Of a stretch of 64,000 nucleotides of DNA, positions 41,653 to 49,388 are shown piece by piece. Below the pieces are notes generated by a model that worked only from the letters and a program-made list of their open reading frames with translations, was not told the origin of the DNA and did not search any database. Each line of letters begins with the position of its first letter. Within the stretch, counting starts at the first letter, position 1. Source of the stretch: Maribacter litopenaei (GTDB lineage: Bacteria; Bacteroidota; Bacteroidia; Flavobacteriales; Flavobacteriaceae). The translations under genes were made by a program, and so were the position numbers. The DNA lies in NCBI RefSeq assembly GCF_025244665.1, contig NZ_CP104205.1:2663001-2727000 (forward strand), read 5' to 3'.

Positions 41653-42798
41653 TTATAACCTATCTATTGCTTCCTGTATTTTCTCCTTGGTAACACACAA
41701 GGAAAAACGAATATACCCCTCTCCATTAATTCCAAATATGGTTCCAGGGGTAATGAAGATATCCTTATCGTATAAAATATTATCTATAAATTCTTCGGAT
41801 GAAGTTATACTCATTGGCAGCTTTGCCCGGACGAACATACCCACCGCATCCTCGTCATAACTGCAACCTAATTTTTTGGCCAGTTGAAAAATAAGATTCC
41901 TTCTTTCCAAATAGACCTCATTGAGTTTGCTATACCATTCATCAGTACTTTCCAAAGCGGCTATGGCCCCCTTTTGAATACCATAAAACATTCGAGAATC
42001 CATATTGCTTTTTACTTTTAAGACGGCCTCCAAAAACTCCTCATTCCCTAATACAAAACCAACACGCCAACCGGCCATGTTAAACGTTTTGCTTAACGAA
42101 TTTAATTCCAGGCATACCTCTTTGGCCCCGTCCAGTGCCAATATGCTTTGAGGGTGGTCATTCAATACAAAACTATATGGGTTGTCGTTTACCAACAGAA
42201 TATTGTTTCTTTTGGCAAACGCAATCAATTTCGAAAATTGTTCCTTAGTAGCAGTTGCCCCGGTAGGCATATGTGGGTAACTGACCCACATTAATTTTAC
42301 CTTGCTCAAGTCCCTTGCCTCCGGAATCACCAACATCGGGAACCAACCATTAGCCTCGGTCAAATCATAGTACACCGGCTCAGCTTCTACCAATTTAGTT
42401 ACCGAGGTATAGGTAGGATATCCTGGATTGGGAACCAAAACTTCATCACCTTTGTTCAAAAAGGCCATACTAATGTGCATAATGCCCTCCTTAGATCCCA
42501 TTAGGGGTAGAATCTCATTATCGGGATTTACCTCCACCTCAAATCTGCGCTTATAAAAAGCGGCTATTGCCTTCCTTAATTCCGGTAAGCCTTGATAGCT
42601 CTGATACTGATGGGCCCCTTCTTCCAAAATGGCACTTTGTACCGTTTGTATAACTTGTTGTGATGGTGTCAAATCCGGGCTTCCAATACCCATATTGATA
42701 ATGGGCCTACCTTTAGCCATAAGTCCTCTTACCTCTCTCAATTTTTTGGAGAAATAATATTCTTGAACCGATTCCAACCTTTCAGCTGTCCTAATCAT
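41653..42798 (-). CDS. Class I/II PLP aminotransferase (aromatic operon)
   Basis: Fold-type I aminotransferase of 381 residues. PLP-binding lysine in SLSKTFNMAGWRVGF; MGIGSPDLTPSQQ at the N-terminus and the C-terminal Arg region GEGYIRFSLCV. Placed between prephenate dehydratase and dehydrogenase with overlapping ends, it most likely transaminates phenylpyruvate and 4-hydroxyphenylpyruvate, though alpha-aminotransferases of this group can be broad. Start overlaps the pheA end by 4 bases. Confidence 0.9.
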   Translation of the reverse strand: MIRTAERLESVQEYYFSKKLREVRGLMAKGRPIINMGIGSPDLTPSQQVIQTVQSAILEEGAHQYQSYQGLPELRKAIAAFYKRRFEVEVNPDNEILPLMGSKEGIMHISMAFLNKGDEVLVPNPGYPTYTSVTKLVEAEPVYYDLTEANGWFPMLVIPEARDLSKVKLMWVSYPHMPTGATATKEQFSKLIAFAKRNNILLVNDNPYSFVLNDHPQSILALDGAKEVCLELNSLSKTFNMAGWRVGFVLGNEEFLEAVLKVKSNMDSRMFYGIQKGAIAALESTDEWYSKLNEVYLERRNLIFQLAKKLGCSYDEDAVGMFVRAKLPMSITSSEEFIDNILYDKDIFITPGTIFGINGEGYIRFSLCVTKEKIQEAIDRL

Positions 42799-43623
42799 AA
42801 CATGGTATTTTTATATTCCCCCAAAACTTTCACCTCTTCCAACATGATATTCAAAAGCGATTTTGCCTTATCAAAATCCTCATATTTATTAAATGTAACA
42901 TCCACAAAAAAGGAATATTTCCATGGGGTCTCAATCACAGGTAGGGACTGAATCTTGGTCAGGTTCAAATTACAATCACTCATCACGTTAAGCACTGTGG
43001 CCAAACTGCCACGCTTATGATCCGTTAAAAATCGCAACGAAGCCTTATTTATTTCCTCCTTTGGAAGCTCCTTATTTTTTGTTTTAACAATGATAAAACG
43101 GGTAGAGTTATTTTTAATGGTTTGTATGTCGTCCGCTACGATGTCCAAATCATATAATTCTGCCGCAACCTTGGGGGCTATAGCCGCTATATGCTTTAAC
43201 TTTTTATCATGGATGCGTTTGGCCGTTTCAGCCGTATCTACATCTTCTACCAATTTTATGGATGGATAAGCCTTAAAGAATTCCTTACATTGCAAGAGTG
43301 CCATCGGATGCGAACTTACCTCTTTTATATCATCAAATTTTTGTCCCTTCAAAACCATTAAATTATGGTGGATATTTAAATAATATTCCCCAATGATGTG
43401 CAGGTTATTTTGATGGATCAAGGCATAGTTTGGTATGATGGAGCCCGCAATGGAGTTTTCAATAGCCATAATGCCCTTTTTCCGCTTTTCCTTTAAGCAA
43501 TGCATCTACTACGGCATCGAATGACAAACATTCCACCAATTCTAACTCCTCATCAAAATAGTCCTTGGCTACTTGATGGTGGTTAGACCCTTTAATTCCT
43601 TGTATGGCTACTCTTAATGGCAC
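42795..43623 (-). CDS. pheA: Prephenate dehydratase with ACT domain (frameshifted)
   Basis: Converts prephenate to phenylpyruvate. PDT domain with VAIQGIKGSNHHQVA at the start, IENSIAGSIIPNYAL and NSTRFIIV; then an ACT domain (DHKRGSLATVLNVMSDCNLNLTKIQSLP) that normally binds Phe. Start is the GTG at 43623 (VPLRVAIQG); no ATG is in frame nearby. One extra A in an A run near 43482-43487 breaks the frame within KAEKGIMAIENS. Corrected length 275 residues. First structural gene after the attenuator. Confidence 0.92.
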
Positions 43624-43640
43624 GAATTTTTTCTAAAAAA

Positions 43641-43704
43641 AAAGTCCCGCTTTTCACGGGACTTTAAGTGTTATATTAATTGCAATATACTACAACAGTC
43701 CCGT
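43641..43704 (-). promoter_or_regulatory. Attenuator: mutually exclusive terminator and antiterminator
   Basis: In the minus-strand transcript, AAAGTCCCG (43665-43657) and CGGGACTTT (43649-43641) form a 9-bp terminator stem with a 7-base loop, followed by a run of U, 18 bases before the pheA GTG. The 5' arm AGTCCCGT (43663-43656) is also an exact 8-bp complement of ACGGGACT (43704-43697), which lies in codons 20-22 of the leader ORF. The two helices share the same arm and exclude each other. A ribosome reaching the leader stop would cover the upstream arm and favour termination; a ribosome stalled on the Phe/Tyr run would leave it free. Confidence 0.85.
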
Positions 43705-43761
43705 ACCTCTCTTAAAAAAGAAGTAAAAATAAAAACCGTTCCGGAAATATTGCTTTGTCAT
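43690..43761 (-). CDS. Phe/Tyr-rich leader peptide of the aromatic operon
   Basis: A 23-codon ORF, start ATG at 43761 and stop TAG at 43690. It begins MTKQYFRNG and continues with seven aromatic codons in a row, F-Y-F-Y-F-F-F (codons 10-16), before KRGTGLL. In all 9 of 23 residues are Phe or Tyr, the products of the operon that follows. The length, the codon run, and the position just ahead of the terminator match classical leader peptides such as that of E. coli pheA, although no sequence relation is claimed. Confidence 0.85.
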   Translation of the reverse strand: MTKQYFRNGFYFYFFFKRGTGLL

Positions 43762-43800
43762 AATCTTTAAAACCGCGGCTAATGTAATCAATATATTTAA

Positions 43801-43834
43801 AAACTATAATGGTTGCTTAATTTTTTTTTACAAA
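43801..43834 (-). promoter_or_regulatory. Possible promoter of the attenuated aromatic operon
   Basis: TTTG at 43834-43831 and TATAGTTT at 43808-43801 are spaced 22 bases apart, close to the Bacteroidetes pattern TTG-N(19-21)-TAnnTTTG. A start some 30 bases ahead of the leader ATG would follow. The -7 box lacks the final G, so this is tentative. Confidence 0.35.
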
Positions 43835-43886
43835 ACAGATAATTACTTTCAATTTTATATAACTTAATACTCACAATCAATACATT

Positions 43887-45092
43887 ATGAAAGGTGTTTT
43901 TAAAATCTGGATGCTATTTGTATTACTGTTACTAGGTTGCAAAGAACAGGTCAAGGAGAAATCAGAATCAATATCTACAGACGAGATTGCCATGGAGGCG
44001 AAACCTTTTTTTACGCCCAATCCACAGGCAGTACCCGAACAAACAATCAAAACTTTAGAACCGGGTGAAAAAGCACCGGATTTTAATCTTCCGGGAACAG
44101 ACGGTAGATTTTATACATTAAACGATTTTAAAGAGGCAAAAGCCTTGGTTATCATTTTCACATGCAACCACTGTCCAACCGCTCAAGCATACGAAGACCG
44201 GATTATACAATTGACTAATGACTATAAGGAGAAGGACGTTTCTGTTGTTGCCATTTCCCCCAATTCTATTCGAGGCTTGTTATTGAATGAGTTAGGATAT
44301 AGTGACTTGGGGGATTCTTTTGATGATATGATAGTTCGCAGCAAGGACAAAAACTATAATTTTCCTTATTTATATGATGGAGATACTCATGAAGTATCAA
44401 TAAAATATGGGCCTGTAGCGACTCCTCACGCATTCGTTTTTGATGAAAATCGAATTTTAACGTATACAGGAAGACTGGATACATCGGAGAAACCGGGAAC
44501 GGCAAATGCAGAAGACCTTAGAGCTGCAATTGACGCCACATTACACAATGAACATATTGAAAATGCGAGCACAAAGACTTTTGGTTGCTCCGTCAAATGG
44601 GCATGGAAAGATGAGTATGCCACCAAGATCAATAAGGAATGGAAAGAAAAGAAGGTTACCTTGGAAGATATAAGTGAAGAAGGAATTAAAACCTTATTCA
44701 AAAATGATTCCAATAAACTTAGGCTAATAAATCTTTGGGCAACTTGGTGTGGCCCCTGTGTACAAGAATATCCATCATTTGTGGATATGCATAGGATGTA
44801 TCAGGGTCGTGACTTTGAATTTATTTCCATTAGTGCTGATAATATGTCTTCCAAAGAAAAAGCTCCGGCCTTTTTGCAAAAAGAAGCATCCGCCCTTACT
44901 AATTATATTTATTCCGGAGGTGACAAATATGCCATGATCGAGGCCGTGAATCCGGAATGGAACGGGGCGCTACCGTACACCGCATTGGTAGAGCCGGGCG
45001 GAAAAATTGCTTACCGCGTTATGGGGCCCATTGAGCCATTTGAGTTACGAAAGATAATCGTTGAACATGAAATGATTGGTCGCTACTATTAA
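43887..45092 (+). CDS. Lipoprotein with two thioredoxin-fold (redoxin) domains
   Basis: 401 residues, lipoprotein signal with LLLLGC (Cys18). First domain (about 60-220) is AhpC/TSA-like: APDFNLPGTDGRFYTLNDF and FTCNHCPTAQAYED with a CxxC. The second (about 250-395) is a TlpA-like thioredoxin: INLWATWCGPCVQEYPSF with the redox-active WCGPC. Membrane-anchored outside the cytoplasm, it probably acts in thiol-disulfide exchange or periplasmic oxidant handling. Divergent from the aromatic operon with no visible functional link. Confidence 0.85.
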   Translation: MKGVFKIWMLFVLLLLGCKEQVKEKSESISTDEIAMEAKPFFTPNPQAVPEQTIKTLEPGEKAPDFNLPGTDGRFYTLNDFKEAKALVIIFTCNHCPTAQAYEDRIIQLTNDYKEKDVSVVAISPNSIRGLLLNELGYSDLGDSFDDMIVRSKDKNYNFPYLYDGDTHEVSIKYGPVATPHAFVFDENRILTYTGRLDTSEKPGTANAEDLRAAIDATLHNEHIENASTKTFGCSVKWAWKDEYATKINKEWKEKKVTLEDISEEGIKTLFKNDSNKLRLINLWATWCGPCVQEYPSFVDMHRMYQGRDFEFISISADNMSSKEKAPAFLQKEASALTNYIYSGGDKYAMIEAVNPEWNGALPYTALVEPGGKIAYRVMGPIEPFELRKIIVEHEMIGRYY

Positions 45093-45113
45093 GGAAAATG
45101 TAGGAAGTTAAAC

Positions 45114-45614
45114 CTATCCTAATATTAATACCTTAAACTTCAATAGTTTTAAAATTTCAAGGCCGAGACCGACACCATTGCTATTGCTTGTTGGAACCAA
45201 TTTAAAAGTAGATTCATTGTCGAACTGTTTATTATATGCGAGTATGGCCTTTTTGCCATTTTCATTGGCGGAATGTATAAAAATCAATCCAATTGTTGCA
45301 AATCCAAGCGTAACACCTAAAGGAGCTAAGGTTTCATTTGGGTTATCAGTATTTAAGGTAGAAGCTAACCAAAAAGCTCCGACACCTTCTCCCAGCAAAG
45401 AAAGGTATCCTAAAGTGGAATAGGTATTAGACTTTTTCCAATACGCATTGATTTCTTCATTTTTAGCCAACAGTGCCTTAAGTTCTTTTTTTGTGATTCT
45501 GTCATCATCTTGATAATATTCCATACTCCAAAAACCAGGGAATACAGTTATTTCTTGTGCATTTGTGTTAAGAAAGAAAAGAAATGTTAGGGCAAAAAAT
45601 AAAATAGTTTTCAT
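45114..45614 (-). CDS. Exported protein of unknown function, paralogue A
   Basis: 166 residues, signal peptide MKTILFFALTFLFFLNTNAQ, then the motif EITVFPGFWSMEYYQDDDRI. Two further hydrophobic segments (LSLLGEGVGAFWLASTL and APLGVTLGFATIGLIF) may lie in a membrane. It is clearly related to the next gene: the same EITVF-G-W--E(F/Y)YQD start, a central Gly-rich hydrophobic pair, a KKAILAYNKQF/KNAILEFNDSL block and a VGLGLE/VGLALKF end. Not recognised as a named family. Confidence 0.6.
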   Translation of the reverse strand: MKTILFFALTFLFFLNTNAQEITVFPGFWSMEYYQDDDRITKKELKALLAKNEEINAYWKKSNTYSTLGYLSLLGEGVGAFWLASTLNTDNPNETLAPLGVTLGFATIGLIFIHSANENGKKAILAYNKQFDNESTFKLVPTSNSNGVGLGLEILKLLKFKVLILG

Positions 45615-45698
45615 TCGAAATTATTTGTATTTAAGACCTCAAGATCGATAAAACGAATGAATCTACGTAAGATTTTACTGATTTTTAGATGAAATATT

Positions 45699-46163
45699 TT
45701 AAAATTTCAAGGCCAAACCAACACCCCTGTCGGCAGGTACCAATCTATAGGTCGTTTTACCCAAACTATCATTGAATTCCAAGATGGCATTTTTCTTATT
45801 CTTATTGGCCAAACAGTAGAAAATGGAACCCACTAACGCCGTACTGGCGAACCCGATGATAGGAGCCGTCGTTTCCTTATCATTGTTATCATTGACCAAA
45901 TACCAAATACCAAAACCCAAGTTAGCTGTAGCGGCCGCAAAGGTGACCCCATATTGCTTCTTGGCCTTTGACCAATGCACTTCCGAGGCGGGATTGGAAT
46001 CCATGGCCATTCCAAATCCCTTCCAAGTCATCTTGTCCTTATCTTGATAGAACTCATCACCCCACATACCTTGAAAAACGGTTATCTCTTGTGCTAGGGA
46101 ATCCTGAAATGCAAACAATAAAGCGAAGGCAATAGTAAACTGAAATATTTTCGTTGTTTTCAT
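45699..46163 (-). CDS. Exported protein of unknown function, paralogue B
   Basis: 154 residues, start at the ATG 46163 (MKTTKIFQFTIAFALLFAF, signal ending SLAQ). It shares the EITVFQGMWGDEFYQDKDKM opening, two hydrophobic segments, the KNAILEFNDS block and the C-terminal VGLALKF with the gene 85 bases downstream. The pair arose by tandem duplication and has diverged strongly. Possibly a small outer-membrane or lipid-associated protein; function not known. Confidence 0.6.
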   Translation of the reverse strand: MKTTKIFQFTIAFALLFAFQDSLAQEITVFQGMWGDEFYQDKDKMTWKGFGMAMDSNPASEVHWSKAKKQYGVTFAAATANLGFGIWYLVNDNNDKETTAPIIGFASTALVGSIFYCLANKNKKNAILEFNDSLGKTTYRLVPADRGVGLALKF

Positions 46164-46277
46164 AACTTTTTTGTTTAAAATTAAATAATAAATATTAAAC
46201 AAAAAGAAATCATCCATGCTTTAACATGCCTTTAATACACATGAATGGATCCTGAATGAATAAAAACTTTGGTGTTG

Positions 46278-47076
46278 TTAATTTTTGAAAATCAGCCTTC
46301 CATTAAAAATTTCCTCGACATCTACATTTGTAGGACGATTAAATGATATTACATCTCCGTAACCTCTGATTACACCGAGATATGGACTCCTGCGGATTCA
46401 CTAAGATATCGTTGCTCCCTCGGTGATTAAGGGATACGCTTTCGGCTACCAATTCCTCCGCCTCCACCCTGGAATCTCCGGCAGCAACGGTCACATTTAA
46501 GTTTTGTGTGTTTCCACTTAATTTAAAATAGGCTATTCCATTTACGACGATACTCAAACTTCCGGTATTGAGATTGAGGTCAAATTCCCCGTCCGTGGTT
46601 TCTGTTTACGGAACCACAAAACTCTCCGAAAATAAAGTAAGGTTTGGATATGACAACACGCCATCACTCTTTATAGCCAAACCAGTGCTACTTCTTATCT
46701 CATTAATATTGGGAGAGGTTACGTATACCGTGGTTTGACCGTAATCCCTAAGAAAATTACAGCCATTTTCATTTCGTAAAATGAGTCGGTCGCCTTCTAC
46801 AGTGATGGAGATCTCTTCTTTTAAATTTTCCCCGGTTTCGACCTCCACTTTTTGGGCATTCCCTTGTTTTAGAACCAGGGCTACTTTTTCAAAAACGGTT
46901 ATTTCGTTAAATGCTGGAACTTCAACTTCCTCTCTTACCATGTCACCCGCTGTCTGCAAACAATCCGGGGCATTTTCGGAATTACAGGATATCATTGCCC
47001 CACAAATTAAGAACCCTACAAAATACCGGAGTGCCAATGCACCAAGCCTATTTTTTGAATATTGAAAATTGACCAT
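46278..47076 (-). CDS. Head-GIN (DUF2807) exported protein (one in-frame stop, one frameshift)
   Basis: About 265 residues. N-terminal signal with Cys ([13 protein letters not shown]), then repeats of the DUF2807 beta-solenoid type: [49 protein letters not shown]. An in-frame TAA at 46606-46608 (CCGTAA, expected Pro-Glu) and an insertion at 46375-46380 (CCGAGA for CCAGA) interrupt it; repaired, the end reads [19 protein letters not shown]. The family is common and exported in Bacteroidetes; role unknown. Confidence 0.75.
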
Positions 47077-47096
47077 AATGGGTATTTTTTGTCCGG

Positions 47097-47161
47097 TCGA
47101 GCGCAGTCGAGACCTGTTCAATAAAAATGTTCTTTTTCAAAGACCTCTCGACTGCGCTCGA
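47097..47161. repeat. Palindromic REP-like repeat
   Basis: A 15-16 bp perfect inverted repeat, CGAGCGCAGTCGAGA at 47098-47112 and its complement at 47146-47160, with a 33-base spacer. The half-core TCGACTGCGCTCGA is itself palindromic. It fills the gap between two minus-strand genes. Repeats with this core are familiar from marine flavobacteria; copy number in this genome cannot be judged from one window. Confidence 0.7.
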
Positions 47162-47190
47162 GGGGACTTAATTTCCTACAGAGGAATTCT

Positions 47191-48287
47191 TTACAACCGA
47201 ATACCAACACCAAATTCAACGGCTTCCGCGGCAGCGCCATGGGACTTTAATGTGATTGCCCCAAACCACTGCTTCCCAAAATATCGTTTTAGCCCCACTC
47301 TATTATACATCCGTCCCTCAAAATCGAACGGATAATATACATAATAGCCCAACTGCGTGATTACCGACATTTTATTAATAAAGAGTTCATGCCCTAGAAA
47401 AATTCCAACTCTTTTATAATCATCATCTGCTTGTACCTCCATTTCGGAAACGAAGTAGCCTGAAAACGAATCAGTTCCTTTAAAAAATTGGAAAAGAAAA
47501 CATCTCCTCCCAACTGTATGGCACTTTTCCTACCCAATCTTTTATCGGCATATCCCGAAAAAATAAAAAATCCATATTGACCGGAACCAATAACATCGCT
47601 TTCATTTAGTCCGCCTCTCACTATCAAATTGTATCGAATTGGCTCCGTTACTTTTTCTCGATTGGAAGTATGGACATAAGTTAATTCCTTGCCTCCATCC
47701 AAATCATAGGTCAGTCCCAAATTGAAGGCAAAGGTATTGGTGGACGTGTTGGGGGCCCTAAAATTCCCATTGGAATAATGAATTAAAGAAATCCCCCCCT
47801 TAATACCAAGCCCGGATATAAGGTTCTCCTTGTGATAATTGAGCATCAAGCAGGTAGAACTCAAAAAGTCCGATCCGTAGGCATTATTCCTAAAGTTCTC
47901 TTCCCGGTCATACGGGTTGGTAGTATAGGCAATTCCCTGCCCAATCCTAAATTGGATGTTTCTCTTGAAGAAATAAAAATTGTAATGTGCATAAAGTCCA
48001 TAATTCTTACCTAAAGTAGTACTATTCATGTCCTGATAAATGAAGGAGGCCCCATAATCAGGATAGTTGTACAATTCCTCCCATTCTTGATAACCATAGG
48101 TTTTTCTGTTGTAACCTAAGATGAATCCCCCAGGATGATTCGTTATTAAATGCGAAATATCGGTATTATGCAACATTACCGAGCCATAAAACTGACTTAG
48201 GTCCAAGGTATGCTTTTTGACCTCCTTATTTTGGGAAAAGCACAAAGCTCCCAACAGGAAAAACAACAAAAAACATTTTTGCTTCAT
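47191..48287 (-). CDS. PagL-like acyloxyacyl hydrolase / lipid A deacylase family (frameshifted)
   Basis: Outer-membrane protein of about 365 residues with signal peptide (MKQKCFLLFFLLGALCFSQ). The segment GGISLIHYSNGNFRAPN holds the His-x-Ser-Asn motif of the PagL lipid A 3-O-deacylases, within a chain of amphipathic beta strands. A deletion at 47444-47447 (TCGG for TCTGG) breaks the frame near the end; repair gives ATSFPEMEVQADDDYKRVG and a proper aromatic C-terminus region (FGVGIRL). Length is greater than classical PagL, so enzymatic activity is inferred. Confidence 0.75.
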
Positions 48288-48378
48288 GGATGTCAAAGGT
48301 AGTCAGGAAATATGAGTTACTGAAGATGAAATGTGCGTACCATTCACTAAATGCCACAGCCCTATATTTATAAAGAAG

Positions 48379-49332
48379 CTAAAATACCTCTTTGGCTATC
48401 GCCTTAATATTATCCGATTTCCCCATAGAGTAGTAATGCAACACAGGCACCCCCGCCGCCTTTAGTTCCTTGGATTGTTGAATGGCCCATTCTACACCAA
48501 CTTGGCGAACATCTTTATTGTTCTGACAATCTTCGACCGCATCGATTAAATCTTGTGGAATATCAATACGAAACACTTGAGGCAATAATTGCAAATGCCT
48601 TTTTACCGCGACCGGTTTTATTCCAGGGATAATGGGAACATGGATTCCTATGTTTTTAGCGGCCTCTACAAATTCAAAATATTTTTGATTATCAAAAAAC
48701 ATCTGTGTTACTACATAATCGGCGCCGGCATCCACTTTTTCTTTTAAACGTTTTAAATCGGTTTGTAATGAAGGAGCTTCCAAATGCTTTTCGGGATATC
48801 CAGCTACTCCGATACAGAAATCGGCATTGTCATCGGAATCAATGGTTTCATGTAAATATTGACCATGACTCAGGTTCCGTATTTGAGAGACCAACTCCTT
48901 GGCATAGCAATGACCACCTTCCGTTGGGATAAAATATCGTTCTTCTTTCATGGAGTCGCCCCTAAGTGCCATTACATTGTCAATGCCTAAATAATGGCAA
49001 TCCACCAAAACATATTCTGTTTCTTCCTTAGTAAAACCTCCACACAACAAATGCGGAACCGTATCCACGTGATATTTATGTTGAATGGAAGAGCAGATAC
49101 CTACAGTCCCAGGTCGCATACGCGTTACCTTTTTCTCCAAAAGTCCGCCCTTATCCAAATACACATATTCCTCCCTTGAGGTGGTCACATCAATAAAAGG
49201 AGGCTTAAACTCCATGAGCGGATCTATGTTGTCATAAAGCTCCTGAATGCTCTTTCCTTTAACAGGGGGTATCAATTCAAAAGAAAAAAGTGTTTTTCCG
49301 TTTGCCTTTTCTATATGCTCTGTTACTTTCAT
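48379..49332 (-). CDS. metF: Methylenetetrahydrofolate reductase MetF
   Basis: FAD-dependent reduction of 5,10-methylene-THF to 5-methyl-THF, the methyl donor for MetH. 317 residues; FSFELIPPVKGKSIQELY at the start, VMALRGDSMKEERYF, GVAGYPEKHLEAPS with the FAD/folate residues, TQMFFDN and PIIPGIKPVAVKRHLQLLP. It is 57 bases behind metH on the same strand, so it belongs to the SAM-riboswitch transcript. Confidence 0.95.
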   Translation of the reverse strand: MKVTEHIEKANGKTLFSFELIPPVKGKSIQELYDNIDPLMEFKPPFIDVTTSREEYVYLDKGGLLEKKVTRMRPGTVGICSSIQHKYHVDTVPHLLCGGFTKEETEYVLVDCHYLGIDNVMALRGDSMKEERYFIPTEGGHCYAKELVSQIRNLSHGQYLHETIDSDDNADFCIGVAGYPEKHLEAPSLQTDLKRLKEKVDAGADYVVTQMFFDNQKYFEFVEAAKNIGIHVPIIPGIKPVAVKRHLQLLPQVFRIDIPQDLIDAVEDCQNNKDVRQVGVEWAIQQSKELKAAGVPVLHYYSMGKSDNIKAIAKEVF

Positions 49333-49388
49333 TCTATTTTGAAAACTATTTTAAATCTAATTTTTGATAATCCTTGAATGTCGGAAAT

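Noticed and set aside
47097..47161. CRISPR repeat or insertion-sequence ends
   Set aside because: Only one inverted pair, no spacers, no transposase or target duplication.
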